From: Acidimicrobiaceae bacterium
GTDB lineage: Bacteria > Actinomycetota > Acidimicrobiia > Acidimicrobiales > Bog-793
Length of the DNA stretch: 5,317 nt
Assembly: GCA_027306715.1 (NCBI GenBank)
Contig: DAHUZG010000357.1
Span: 1 to 5,317, forward strand
Reading direction: 5' to 3'
A program made the translations under genes and the position numbers. The notes below the pieces were generated by a model that saw only the letters and a program-made list of their open reading frames with translations, was not told the origin of the DNA and searched no databases. Positions 1-5,022 of the stretch are shown here, piece by piece (position 1 is the first letter of the stretch; every line of letters begins with the position of its first letter).

Positions 1-1
1 G

Positions 2-541
2 GGCGCCGGCCTGCGACGCGGCTGGTGGCGGGGGGCCCCGGCCCCGGCCCCGGGCCGCGGGGTGCGGCCGGCGCTCGCCGGCGGCCGCTGGTCGGTGCTC
101 GAAGGGCTGCCGGCGTCGCGCTTCCCGCCCGAGGACCTCGCCGAGGCGGTGGCGTCCCAGCTGCTCAGCCGCTGGGGCGTCGTCTTCCGTGACCTGGCGC
201 TGCGCGAGTCGTTCACGGTCGCCTGGCGCAGCGTCCTTCAGGCGCTGCGCCGGCTCGAGGCCCGCGGAGTCGTGCGCGGCGGCCGCTTCGTCTCGGGTCT
301 CTCCGGCGAGCAGTACGCCCTTCCCGAGGCGCTCGAGGCGCTGCGCCGCGTGGCGGCGACGCCGCTCGACGGCGAGGAGGTGCGGCTCTCTGCCGCCGAC
401 CCCCTCAACCTCACCGCAGTCGTGCTCGCCGGACCGCGCCTTCCGGCCGTGCGCGGCAAGACGCTGCTCCTCCGCGACGGGGTGCCGGTGAACGAGGCGA
501 GGACCTCGCCCTCGGCACCTTCTCGCCGCGCCGCCTCGTAG
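2..541 (+). CDS. lhr: Lhr-type ATP-dependent helicase, C-terminal fragment (5' end outside window)
   Basis: The frame is open from base 2 and has no stop before 539-541, so the true start lies upstream. Base 62 is only an internal GTG. The visible 179 residues match, by eye, the extreme C-terminal region of the long actinobacterial Lhr helicases: a winged-helix-like stretch (SRWGVVFRDLALRESF, then VLQALRRLEARGVVRGGRFV), the block GLSGEQYALPEALEALR, and the closing block VRLSAADPLNLTAVV followed by GKTLLLRDGVPV. Lhr proteins are large superfamily 2 DNA translocases/helicases of DNA repair, and the C-terminal part supplies winged-helix modules. No Walker or DEAH motifs are visible because the motor domain is outside the window. 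An Ala-Pro linker is encoded near the left edge. The last 16 residues (after GVPV) look unlike the family; a missing G near 494-498 would continue the protein in another frame to 592-594. The family call is fairly sure, the exact C-terminus is not. Confidence 0.8.
   Translation, partial: GAGLRRGWWRGAPAPAPGRGVRPALAGGRWSVLEGLPASRFPPEDLAEAVASQLLSRWGVVFRDLALRESFTVAWRSVLQALRRLEARGVVRGGRFVSGLSGEQYALPEALEALRRVAATPLDGEEVRLSAADPLNLTAVVLAGPRLPAVRGKTLLLRDGVPVNEARTSPSAPSRRAAS
34..51. repeat. GGCCCC hexanucleotide, three tandem copies
   Basis: Three exact GGCCCC units run head to tail inside the helicase fragment. They are in frame and encode (Ala-Pro)x3, a typical flexible inter-domain linker. The repeat length is a multiple of three, so copy-number change would keep the reading frame. 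Confidence 0.7.
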
Positions 542-598
542 GCCACAGAGCCGCGTTCCCGCCCCGCCAGGGCGCACAGCTGCTGGCACACTGATGCC

Positions 599-1822
599 AT
601 GGCGAGAAAGGTGTTCCGAGGGGGATCGGTGTTCGACGGGAGCGGCGCCGAGCCGGCGCCTGCCGACGTCGTCGTCGAGGACGGGCGCATCGTCGCCGTC
701 GGGCGCGGCCTTGACGGTGACGAGTCGGTCGAGTGCGCCGGCTGCAGCGTGCTGCCGGGACTGTTCGACTGCCATGTCCACGTCACGATCACGCGATTCG
801 ACATGATGCGTGTCGTCCAGACGCCGTTCTCCTACCAGTTCTACGAGGCCGCGCAGAACCTGCAGACGATGCTGCGGCTCGGCATCACGAGCGCCCGCGA
901 CGCCGGTGGCGCCGCCCTCGGCGTCAAGCAGGCGCTCGCCGACGGGCTCATCGACGGGCCGCGACTGCAGGTGTCGCTCGTCATGCTCTCCCAGACCGGC
1001 GGTCACGGCGACGACTGGATGCCCTGCGGCGGCGTGTTGCCGCTGTTCCTGCCCCACCCGGGGCGCCCGTCGCCGATCGTCGACGGCCCCGAGGAGATGC
1101 GCCGCAAGGTGCGGGAGCTCGTGCGCGACGGCGCCGACGTCATCAAGGTGGCGACCTCGGGCGGAGTCCTCTCACCTCGAACCGATCCACGCCGTGCCCA
1201 CTTCCGCGCCGACGAGCTCGACGCCCTCGTCGACGAGGCGACGGCGGCGGGCCGTTTCGTGATGGCGCATGCGCAGGCGACCGACGGCATCAAGAACGCA
1301 GTGCGCGCCGGTGTCCGCTCGATCGAGCACGGCATATGGCTCGACGACGAGGCGATCGAGATGATGCTCGAGCGGGGGACCTGGCTCGTGCCGACCCTGC
1401 TCGCGCCGCAGGGCGTGATCGACGCTGCCGAGGCCGGGGCGGCGATCGCCGAGTCCTCGGTGCAGAAGTCAAGAGAGGTGATCGCCGCGCACCGGGAGAG
1501 CTTCCGGCGGGCTGTCGAGGCCGGGGTGAAGGTGGCGATGGGGACCGACTGCCCCGTGGCGCCGCACGGCGAGAACCTGCGCGAGCTCGCCCTCATGTGC
1601 GAGCACGGCGCGATGTCGCCGCTCGATGCCTGGCGGGCGGCGACATCGGGCGCGGCGCAGCTGCTCGGCGTCGACGACCAGCTCGGCACCCTCGATCCGG
1701 GCAAGCGCGCCGACATCGTCGTGCTCGACGGGAGCCTCGGCGAGCTCGACGGGCTCGCCGCCAGGGTGCGCGAGGTGTGGAGGGACGGCGTTCGGGTCGC
1801 CGGGGCTCCGACCACAAGCTGA
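599..1822 (+). CDS. Metal-dependent amidohydrolase (imidazolonepropionase/prolidase-like)
   Basis: This is a complete 407-residue cytoplasmic enzyme of the amidohydrolase superfamily with no signal peptide. The expected metal and catalytic residues are all present: His59-x-His61 in LPGLFDCHVHV, Lys183 in VIKVATSGG (the bridging, carboxylated lysine of binuclear members), His224 in VMAHAQ, His244 in SIEHGI, and Asp317 in GTDCPV. The TGGHGD block at 133-138 and the SGGVLSP block at 187-193 are typical of the group annotated as Xaa-Pro dipeptidase or imidazolonepropionase-like hydrolases. The N-terminal and C-terminal strands (VVVEDGRIVAVG; GTLDPGKRADIVVLDG) form the usual small beta-sandwich. 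Characterised relatives cleave Xaa-Pro, Xaa-Arg/Lys or N-acyl amino acid bonds; the substrate here cannot be read from sequence. The ATG at 599 has no clear Shine-Dalgarno, so translation may be coupled to the upstream helicase gene, whose stop lies 57 bases (or 4 bases, if lhr is frameshifted) before it. The 542-598 gap shows no promoter or terminator. Confidence 0.92.
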   Translation: MARKVFRGGSVFDGSGAEPAPADVVVEDGRIVAVGRGLDGDESVECAGCSVLPGLFDCHVHVTITRFDMMRVVQTPFSYQFYEAAQNLQTMLRLGITSARDAGGAALGVKQALADGLIDGPRLQVSLVMLSQTGGHGDDWMPCGGVLPLFLPHPGRPSPIVDGPEEMRRKVRELVRDGADVIKVATSGGVLSPRTDPRRAHFRADELDALVDEATAAGRFVMAHAQATDGIKNAVRAGVRSIEHGIWLDDEAIEMMLERGTWLVPTLLAPQGVIDAAEAGAAIAESSVQKSREVIAAHRESFRRAVEAGVKVAMGTDCPVAPHGENLRELALMCEHGAMSPLDAWRAATSGAAQLLGVDDQLGTLDPGKRADIVVLDGSLGELDGLAARVREVWRDGVRVAGAPTTS

Positions 1823-1859
1823 CCCCCGGCTACTGCGCCGGGGCGACGCGACGGGGGTC
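1821..1859 (+). terminator. GC-rich hairpin region after the amidohydrolase gene
   Basis: A perfect 7-bp stem (CCCCGGC at 1824-1830, GCCGGGG at 1837-1843, six-base loop) begins two bases after the amidohydrolase stop. A second, competing 8-bp stem can form between GACCCCCG (1821-1828) and CGGGGGTC (1852-1859). Neither is followed by a T run, which is common for actinobacterial terminators. Placement between a stop codon and a new promoter region supports a terminator role. An insulating or attenuating role is also possible. Confidence 0.5.
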
Positions 1860-1868
1860 GACAGTTCG

Positions 1869-1899
1869 TCGACACGTCGCCGATATATCGCGATATGAT
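1869..1899 (+). promoter_or_regulatory. Candidate padR promoter (-35 TCGACA, -10 TATGAT)
   Basis: TATGAT at 1894-1899 differs from the TATAAT consensus by one base, and TCGACA at 1869-1874 differs from TTGACA by one base. The 19-base spacer is longer than ideal, so the -35 assignment is weak. The predicted start of transcription, seven bases past the -10 element, is base 1906, which is the A of an ATG. The -10 lies inside the CGATAT box array, as expected for an autorepressed promoter. Confidence 0.4.
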
Positions 1900-1911
1900 C
1901 TCGATATGGTC
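1881..1911. promoter_or_regulatory. CGATAT box array, probable PadR operator
   Basis: CGATAT occurs at 1881-1886, 1891-1896 and 1902-1907, spaced 10 and 11 bases, about one helical turn. The first two boxes overlap two perfect palindromes: CGATATATCG (1881-1890) and ATATCGCGATAT (1885-1896). Boxes two and three form a 9-of-10 direct repeat (CGATATGATC and CGATATGGTC). This AT-rich island stands out in otherwise very GC-rich DNA and lies just upstream of a PadR-family gene. PadR repressors commonly bind dyads over their own promoters, so autoregulation is the likely role. The assignment to this PadR protein is inference. Confidence 0.55.
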
Positions 1912-1941
1912 ACGAGACGGCAATTCCAGGAGGACCGATGA
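1906..1941 (+). CDS. Possible 11-codon leader peptide overlapping the padR start
   Basis: An ATG at 1906 opens an 11-codon frame (MVTRRQFQEDR) whose TGA at 1939-1941 overlaps the padR ATG at 1938-1940 in an ATGA arrangement. The ATG sits exactly where transcription would begin if TATGAT at 1894-1899 is the -10 element, so it could be read as a leaderless mRNA, a common mode in actinobacteria. The frame passes through the padR Shine-Dalgarno, so its translation would couple to padR. A frame this short can arise by chance; the call rests on the joint -10/ATG/ATGA geometry. Confidence 0.3.
   Translation: MVTRRQFQEDR
1928..1934 (+). promoter_or_regulatory. Strong Shine-Dalgarno for padR
   Basis: AGGAGG at 1928-1933 (AGGAGGA to 1934) lies four bases before the ATG at 1938. 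It is one of the two near-perfect ribosome binding sites in the window, and it fixes the start upstream of the His-rich tail rather than near the winged-helix domain. Confidence 0.8.
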
Positions 1942-2594
1942 GATACGGACACGGGCCGGCACACGAGCACCCTCACCGCGGGCACCCTGACCAGGGGCAG
2001 CCTCACCACGGGCACCTTCATCACGGGCCATTCGCCGGGTGGTTCGGCCCCGGCGGCTTCGGCCCCGGCGGCTTCGGCCCACGCGGCTTCGGCCCACGCG
2101 GCTTCGGCCCGAAGGGCGGCTTCGGCCCGCCTCCGTGGGCGGGCGGCGGCCGCGCACGACGCGGCGATGTCCGTGCGGCGATCCTGGCGTTGCTCGCCGA
2201 GCGGCCGATGCACGGCTACGAGATGATCCAGGAGCTGGCCTCGCGCACTGACGGCGCCTGGCAGCCGAGCCCGGGCTCGGTCTACCCGACCCTCCAGCTG
2301 CTCGAGGACGAGGGCCTCGTCTCGGCCGCCGAGGTGGACGGCAAGCGGACGTTCACGATCACCGACGTCGGCCGGGCGGCGATCGCCGAGCGCGGCGACC
2401 GCCGCCCGCCCTGGGAAGAGGTCTCCGACGGCATCGATCCCGGCGTGTTCAGCCTCGCCGGCGAGATGCGCCAGCTGATGGGCGCGGTGTTCCAGGTCGG
2501 CCAAGCGGGCACCTCCGAGCAGCGCGGGCAGGCGGAGCGGGTCCTCGCCGAGGCCCGCCGGCGCCTCTACGCGCTGCTTGCCGACGAGGGCTGA
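1938..2594 (+). CDS. PadR-family transcriptional regulator with His-rich/FGP-repeat N-terminus
   Basis: This is a 218-residue cytoplasmic DNA-binding protein. Residues 1-30 hold ten histidines (for example QPHHGHLHHG at 21-30). Residues 36-64 are an FGPxG repeat tract, likely disordered. Residues 73-155 are the PadR winged helix: DVRAAILALLAERPMHGYEMIQEL (78-100 region), the recognition and wing signature PSPGSVYPTLQLLEDEGLV (110-128), and KRTFTITDVGRAAI in the wing. The C-terminal 165-216 is helical and fits the dimerisation part of the family. PadR proteins usually repress transporter or detoxification genes and their own promoter. Here the gene follows a CGATAT box array and converges on an MMPL transporter gene with a 28-base 3' overlap. 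Similar His/Gly-Phe tails are seen on other actinobacterial PadR proteins, so the layout is not unique. A metal-sensing role for the His tail is only a guess. Confidence 0.9.
   Translation: MRYGHGPAHEHPHRGHPDQGQPHHGHLHHGPFAGWFGPGGFGPGGFGPRGFGPRGFGPKGGFGPPPWAGGGRARRGDVRAAILALLAERPMHGYEMIQELASRTDGAWQPSPGSVYPTLQLLEDEGLVSAAEVDGKRTFTITDVGRAAIAERGDRRPPWEEVSDGIDPGVFSLAGEMRQLMGAVFQVGQAGTSEQRGQAERVLAEARRRLYALLADEG
2043..2117 (+). repeat. 15-base tandem repeat in padR, five copies (FGPxG)
   Basis: Five in-frame 15-base units encode FGPGG, FGPGG, FGPRG, FGPRG and FGPKG. Units one and two are identical at the DNA level, as are units three and four, which suggests pairwise duplication. A partial sixth unit (FGP) follows after one extra Gly codon. 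The preceding His-rich stretch, about 1980-2027, also has a five-residue rhythm (GHPDQ, GQPHH, GHLHH), so the whole tail may have grown by 15-base slippage. Confidence 0.85.
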
Positions 2595-4822
2595 TCGCCG
2601 GCGCCGCCCTGCGGGCGGGGGCGACTGCCGGGCTCGGCGAGCGGATCGTTTCCCTCGGCCGAGAGCTTCGGCAGCAGGCGATCGAGCCAGTGCGGGATCC
2701 ACCAGCAGCGCTGGCCGATCAAATCCATCACCGCCGGTACGAGCAGCAGCCGGACGACGGTGGCGTCGATGAGGACGCTGAAGGCGAGCCCGACGGCGAG
2801 CATCTTGATCACGACATCTGACGAGTCGACAAACGAGATGAAGACGCTGATCATGATCAGGGCCGCGCAGGTGATCACCCGCGCGGTGCCTGACAGGCCC
2901 TGGGCGACAGCGCGTCGGTGGTCGCCGGTGAGGTCCCAGCTCTCCTTCACCCTCGAGAGGAGGAACACCTCGTAGTCCATCGAGAGGCCGAAGACGATGG
3001 CGAACATCATCATCGGGACGTAGGACTCGATCGGGACGTTCTGGCTGACGCCGATCAGGCTGCGCCCCCATCCCCACTGGAAGACGGCGACGACGACCCC
3101 GTAGGCGGCGCTGATGCTGACGAGGTTGAGCACGGCGGCCTTGAGCGCCAGGAGCAGGCTCCGGAACGTCATCGCGATGAGAAGGAAGGCGGTCAGCACG
3201 ACGACGCCGATGACGATCGCCAGACGACCGGCGAGGATCTCGGCGAACTGGATGTTCGCGGCTGTCGTCCCGGTGACGTAGCCGTCGGCGCCGCTCCCGC
3301 GCAGTGCCTGCGGCAGCGTCGTGGCGACGAGCCGGTTGTACAGCGTCGTCGTCGCCACTGACTGCGGGTCGCTCTGCGGGACGACCGTACCGACGAGCAG
3401 GGCATGGTCGCCCGCCGGCGAGAGGGGGCTCGCCTTGGCGACGTCCGGCGTCGAGCTGAGCTGTTGCTGCACGCTCGAGGCGAGCCGCCCGGCGTTGCTC
3501 GAGGGCGAGAGCTTGACGACGATCGTCAGCGGTCCGTTGGCACCGGGACCGAATCCCCGGGCGATGAGGTCGTAGGCCCTCTTGTCGGTATAGCTGGTCG
3601 GGTCGGCGCCGTCGTCGACGTGGCCGAGCCGGATCGAGAAAAGGGGGATCGCCAGCACGCCGAGCACGACGACCCCGGCCACGAGGAACCACCAGGGCCG
3701 CTTGCCGATGCTGGTCGCGTAGCGGTGCCAGAAGTCGCCGTCCGAGCCGGTCTCGGCGACCGGTTGGCGCAGGTGGTAGCGGTCGATGCGGCGGCCGGCA
3801 AGGCCGAGCGCGGCGGGGACGAGGGTGATCGCCGCGCCGCCGGCTGTCGAGACCGAGAACACAGCCGCCAGGCCGAGCTGACCGAGGAAGGTGATGCCCG
3901 AGGCATAGAGGCCGATCAGTGCCACCGAGACCGTGGTCGCAGCGACGAGCACCGCATGGCCGGAGGTGGCGGCCGTCGAGCCGACGGCGATGTCGAGCGC
4001 GACTCCGTCGGCCACCCGCTGGCGGAAGCGCGTGGTCAAAAAGACCGCGTAGTCGATGCCGACACCGAGGCCGATCATCAGCGCCAGCGTCGGTGAGGCG
4101 GTTCCGAAGGTGAGCAGGGCCGACATGAGCGAGAGCAGGCTCGTGCCGACGAGCACGGCGAGAAGCGCGGCGGCGAGCGGGAGGAAAGCGCCGGCGATCG
4201 ACCCGAACCCGACGAGGAGCACGAGGAGCGCGACAGCCAGACCGATCACCTCCGAGCTCGTGTCCGTCGCCTTCGGGCGCGTCAGCTGGTCGAAGTCACC
4301 GCCGTACTCGACCTCGAGGCCGGCGCGGCGAAGAGGCGAGGTCGCCGCCTCGAGCTGGCTCAGATACGACGCGCCGAGCGTCTTCGGGTTGGCGTCGAGA
4401 TGGACATCGAGATAGCCGATCCTGCCGTTCGGCGAGACGGCCGGCGGTGTCGTGTCGAGCGGGTCGCTCACCGAGAGGACGTGGCCGAGCTTGCCGATCC
4501 CGCTCGCGGCATCGCTGATGACGCTCGCATCGGCGCTGAGCGGAGTCGCCGACGAGGAGAGCACGACGAGACCGGAGTAGCCCGACGCCGCCTTGTCGTG
4601 GCCGCTGAGCAGCGTCGCGCCGACGCTCGCCTGGGTGCCGGCGAGGTTGACGTTGTCGCTGTAGGTGCCGCCCGCCACCTTCGAGCCGGCGAGGGCCCCG
4701 GCGAGTAGGGCCAGCCAGACGATGATGGCGGCCGCCGGATGGCGGGCGCAGGTCGTGCCCAGCCGCTCGAGCATCCCGCGCTGGCGATGCATGTGGCTAC
4801 CCGTGGGGAGTGCGGCGTCCAT
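2567..4822 (-). CDS. MMPL/RND-family membrane transporter (probable efflux or export pump)
   Basis: This is a complete 751-residue inner-membrane protein with the two-fold MMPL layout. By eye there are twelve membrane segments: one near 30-47, five at roughly 192-341, one near 377-396, and five at roughly 533-697. Large extracytoplasmic loops at 48-190 and 397-532 form the porter domains. Each half has the MMPL signature with the conserved Asp-Tyr pair that relays protons: GLGVGIDYAVFL (Asp257-Tyr258) and FGLSMDYEVFLLSR (Asp616-Tyr617). The C-terminal tail is short and Pro/Gly-rich. Characterised relatives are mycobacterial MmpL lipid exporters and Streptomyces ActII-3-type exporters of secondary metabolites; the substrate here cannot be deduced. 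The ATG at 4822 is chosen with only a weak GGTGG upstream; Met11 (4792) or Met17 (4774) remain possible because the first membrane segment starts after residue 29. It is divergent from a TetR gene across 200 bases and convergent with padR, so repression by one or both is likely. Confidence 0.93.
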   Translation of the reverse strand: MDAALPTGSHMHRQRGMLERLGTTCARHPAAAIIVWLALLAGALAGSKVAGGTYSDNVNLAGTQASVGATLLSGHDKAASGYSGLVVLSSSATPLSADASVISDAASGIGKLGHVLSVSDPLDTTPPAVSPNGRIGYLDVHLDANPKTLGASYLSQLEAATSPLRRAGLEVEYGGDFDQLTRPKATDTSSEVIGLAVALLVLLVGFGSIAGAFLPLAAALLAVLVGTSLLSLMSALLTFGTASPTLALMIGLGVGIDYAVFLTTRFRQRVADGVALDIAVGSTAATSGHAVLVAATTVSVALIGLYASGITFLGQLGLAAVFSVSTAGGAAITLVPAALGLAGRRIDRYHLRQPVAETGSDGDFWHRYATSIGKRPWWFLVAGVVVLGVLAIPLFSIRLGHVDDGADPTSYTDKRAYDLIARGFGPGANGPLTIVVKLSPSSNAGRLASSVQQQLSSTPDVAKASPLSPAGDHALLVGTVVPQSDPQSVATTTLYNRLVATTLPQALRGSGADGYVTGTTAANIQFAEILAGRLAIVIGVVVLTAFLLIAMTFRSLLLALKAAVLNLVSISAAYGVVVAVFQWGWGRSLIGVSQNVPIESYVPMMMFAIVFGLSMDYEVFLLSRVKESWDLTGDHRRAVAQGLSGTARVITCAALIMISVFISFVDSSDVVIKMLAVGLAFSVLIDATVVRLLLVPAVMDLIGQRCWWIPHWLDRLLPKLSAEGNDPLAEPGSRPRPQGGAGDQPSSASSA
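2604..2618 (+). terminator. Weak candidate terminator hairpin after padR
   Basis: CCGCCC (2604-2609) and GGGCGG (2613-2618) form a perfect 6-bp stem with a three-base loop, nine bases after the padR stop. There is no T run, and the sequence also codes for the C-terminus of the convergent transporter, so it may be coincidental. No other terminator is visible between the two convergent genes. Confidence 0.25.
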
Positions 4823-4836
4823 CTGCCACCATCAAT

Positions 4837-4852
4837 CTGTCAGGGATGACAG
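4837..4852. promoter_or_regulatory. Inverted repeat CTGTCA-N4-TGACAG, probable operator 1
   Basis: A perfect 6-bp inverted repeat with a four-base spacer begins 15 bases upstream of the transporter start. A TGTCA/TGACA dyad between a divergent TetR regulator and its target is typical of TetR operators. Binding here would block the transporter transcript. Which protein binds is inference. Confidence 0.5.
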
Positions 4853-4853
4853 T

Positions 4854-4871
4854 GTCACCTTAGCAGGTGAC
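4854..4871. promoter_or_regulatory. Inverted repeat GTCACCT-N4-AGGTGAC, probable operator 2
   Basis: A perfect 7-bp inverted repeat with a four-base spacer directly follows operator 1. The two centres are 18 bases apart, which would suit two dimers bound side by side. Its left half overlaps TGTCA (4853-4857), the same core as in operator 1. It also overlaps the best candidate -10 element for the transporter on the minus strand. Confidence 0.5.
4857..4865 (-). promoter_or_regulatory. Possible extended -10 (TGCTAAGGT) of the transporter promoter
   Basis: On the minus strand TGCTAAGGT resembles an extended -10 element (TG-N-TAxxxT). It would start transcription near 4850, giving a leader of about 28 bases. 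No good -35 is seen 17 bases upstream. It lies inside operator 2, as a repressed promoter should. The match is weak. Confidence 0.25.
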
Positions 4872-4954
4872 GGCACAATCTTCCCGCCTCGTCGGTGTGA
4901 CGCCGGCTGCCAGCTGTCGGTACTGCCCCTCAGAGGTACTAGCATCTTCCCCGG

Positions 4955-4995
4955 CGGCAGCGATCACGGGCACCGGCAGCGATCGCGGGCACCGG
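4955..4995. repeat. 19-base tandem duplication upstream of tetR
   Basis: Two 19-base units (4955-4973 and 4974-4992) differ at one base (A4966 versus G4985), and CGG begins a third copy. Each contains GCGATC followed by a GGGCAC end. The duplication ends 27 bases before the tetR start, so it would lie in the 5' leader or near the promoter. Its length is not a multiple of three, fitting a non-coding position. No convincing -10/-35 pair for tetR was found; TAGCAT at 4940-4945 is the best -10 candidate. Confidence 0.75.
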
Positions 4996-5010
4996 AGTCG
5001 AGATCGACGC

Positions 5011-5016
5011 AGGAGG
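5011..5016 (+). promoter_or_regulatory. Strong Shine-Dalgarno for tetR
   Basis: AGGAGG lies six bases before the ATG at 5023, which is ideal spacing. It decides for a start that includes the PGDRG repeat tail, rather than the internal GTG codons at 5107 or 5113, which lack such a site. Confidence 0.8.
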
Positions 5017-5022
5017 CAGCAG

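Noticed and set aside
238..804. A 188-codon minus-strand open frame over the lhr-amidohydrolase junction
   Set aside because: It is antisense to two recognisable genes and has a Ser/Arg/Pro-rich composition without any domain.
733..1941. A 402-codon plus-strand open frame
   Set aside because: It is a shadow of the amidohydrolase in another frame, made mainly of Arg/Ala/Gly. Only its last 11 codons, starting at 1906, are considered as a possible leader peptide.
1003..2157. A 384-codon minus-strand open frame
   Set aside because: It is antisense to the amidohydrolase and the start of padR, with Ser/Arg-rich low-complexity sequence. The GRSRVGRSR-like repeats are only the reverse reading of the FGPxG repeats.
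1830..3692. A 620-codon open frame on the minus strand, rich in Arg, Ala and Pro
   Set aside because: It is antisense to padR and out of frame with the transporter on the same strand. Its composition is that of a high-GC shadow frame, with no recognisable domain.
3404..4096. A 230-codon plus-strand open frame antisense to the transporter
   Set aside because: It is rich in Arg, Asp, Glu and Gly, as expected for the antisense of membrane-protein codons, and the transporter reading is unambiguous.
4867..5022. Extension of the tetR frame upstream to an ATG at 4867
   Set aside because: The extension would pass through the operator and 19-base repeat region with no ribosome binding site. The AGGAGG at 5011-5016 clearly sets the start at 5023.
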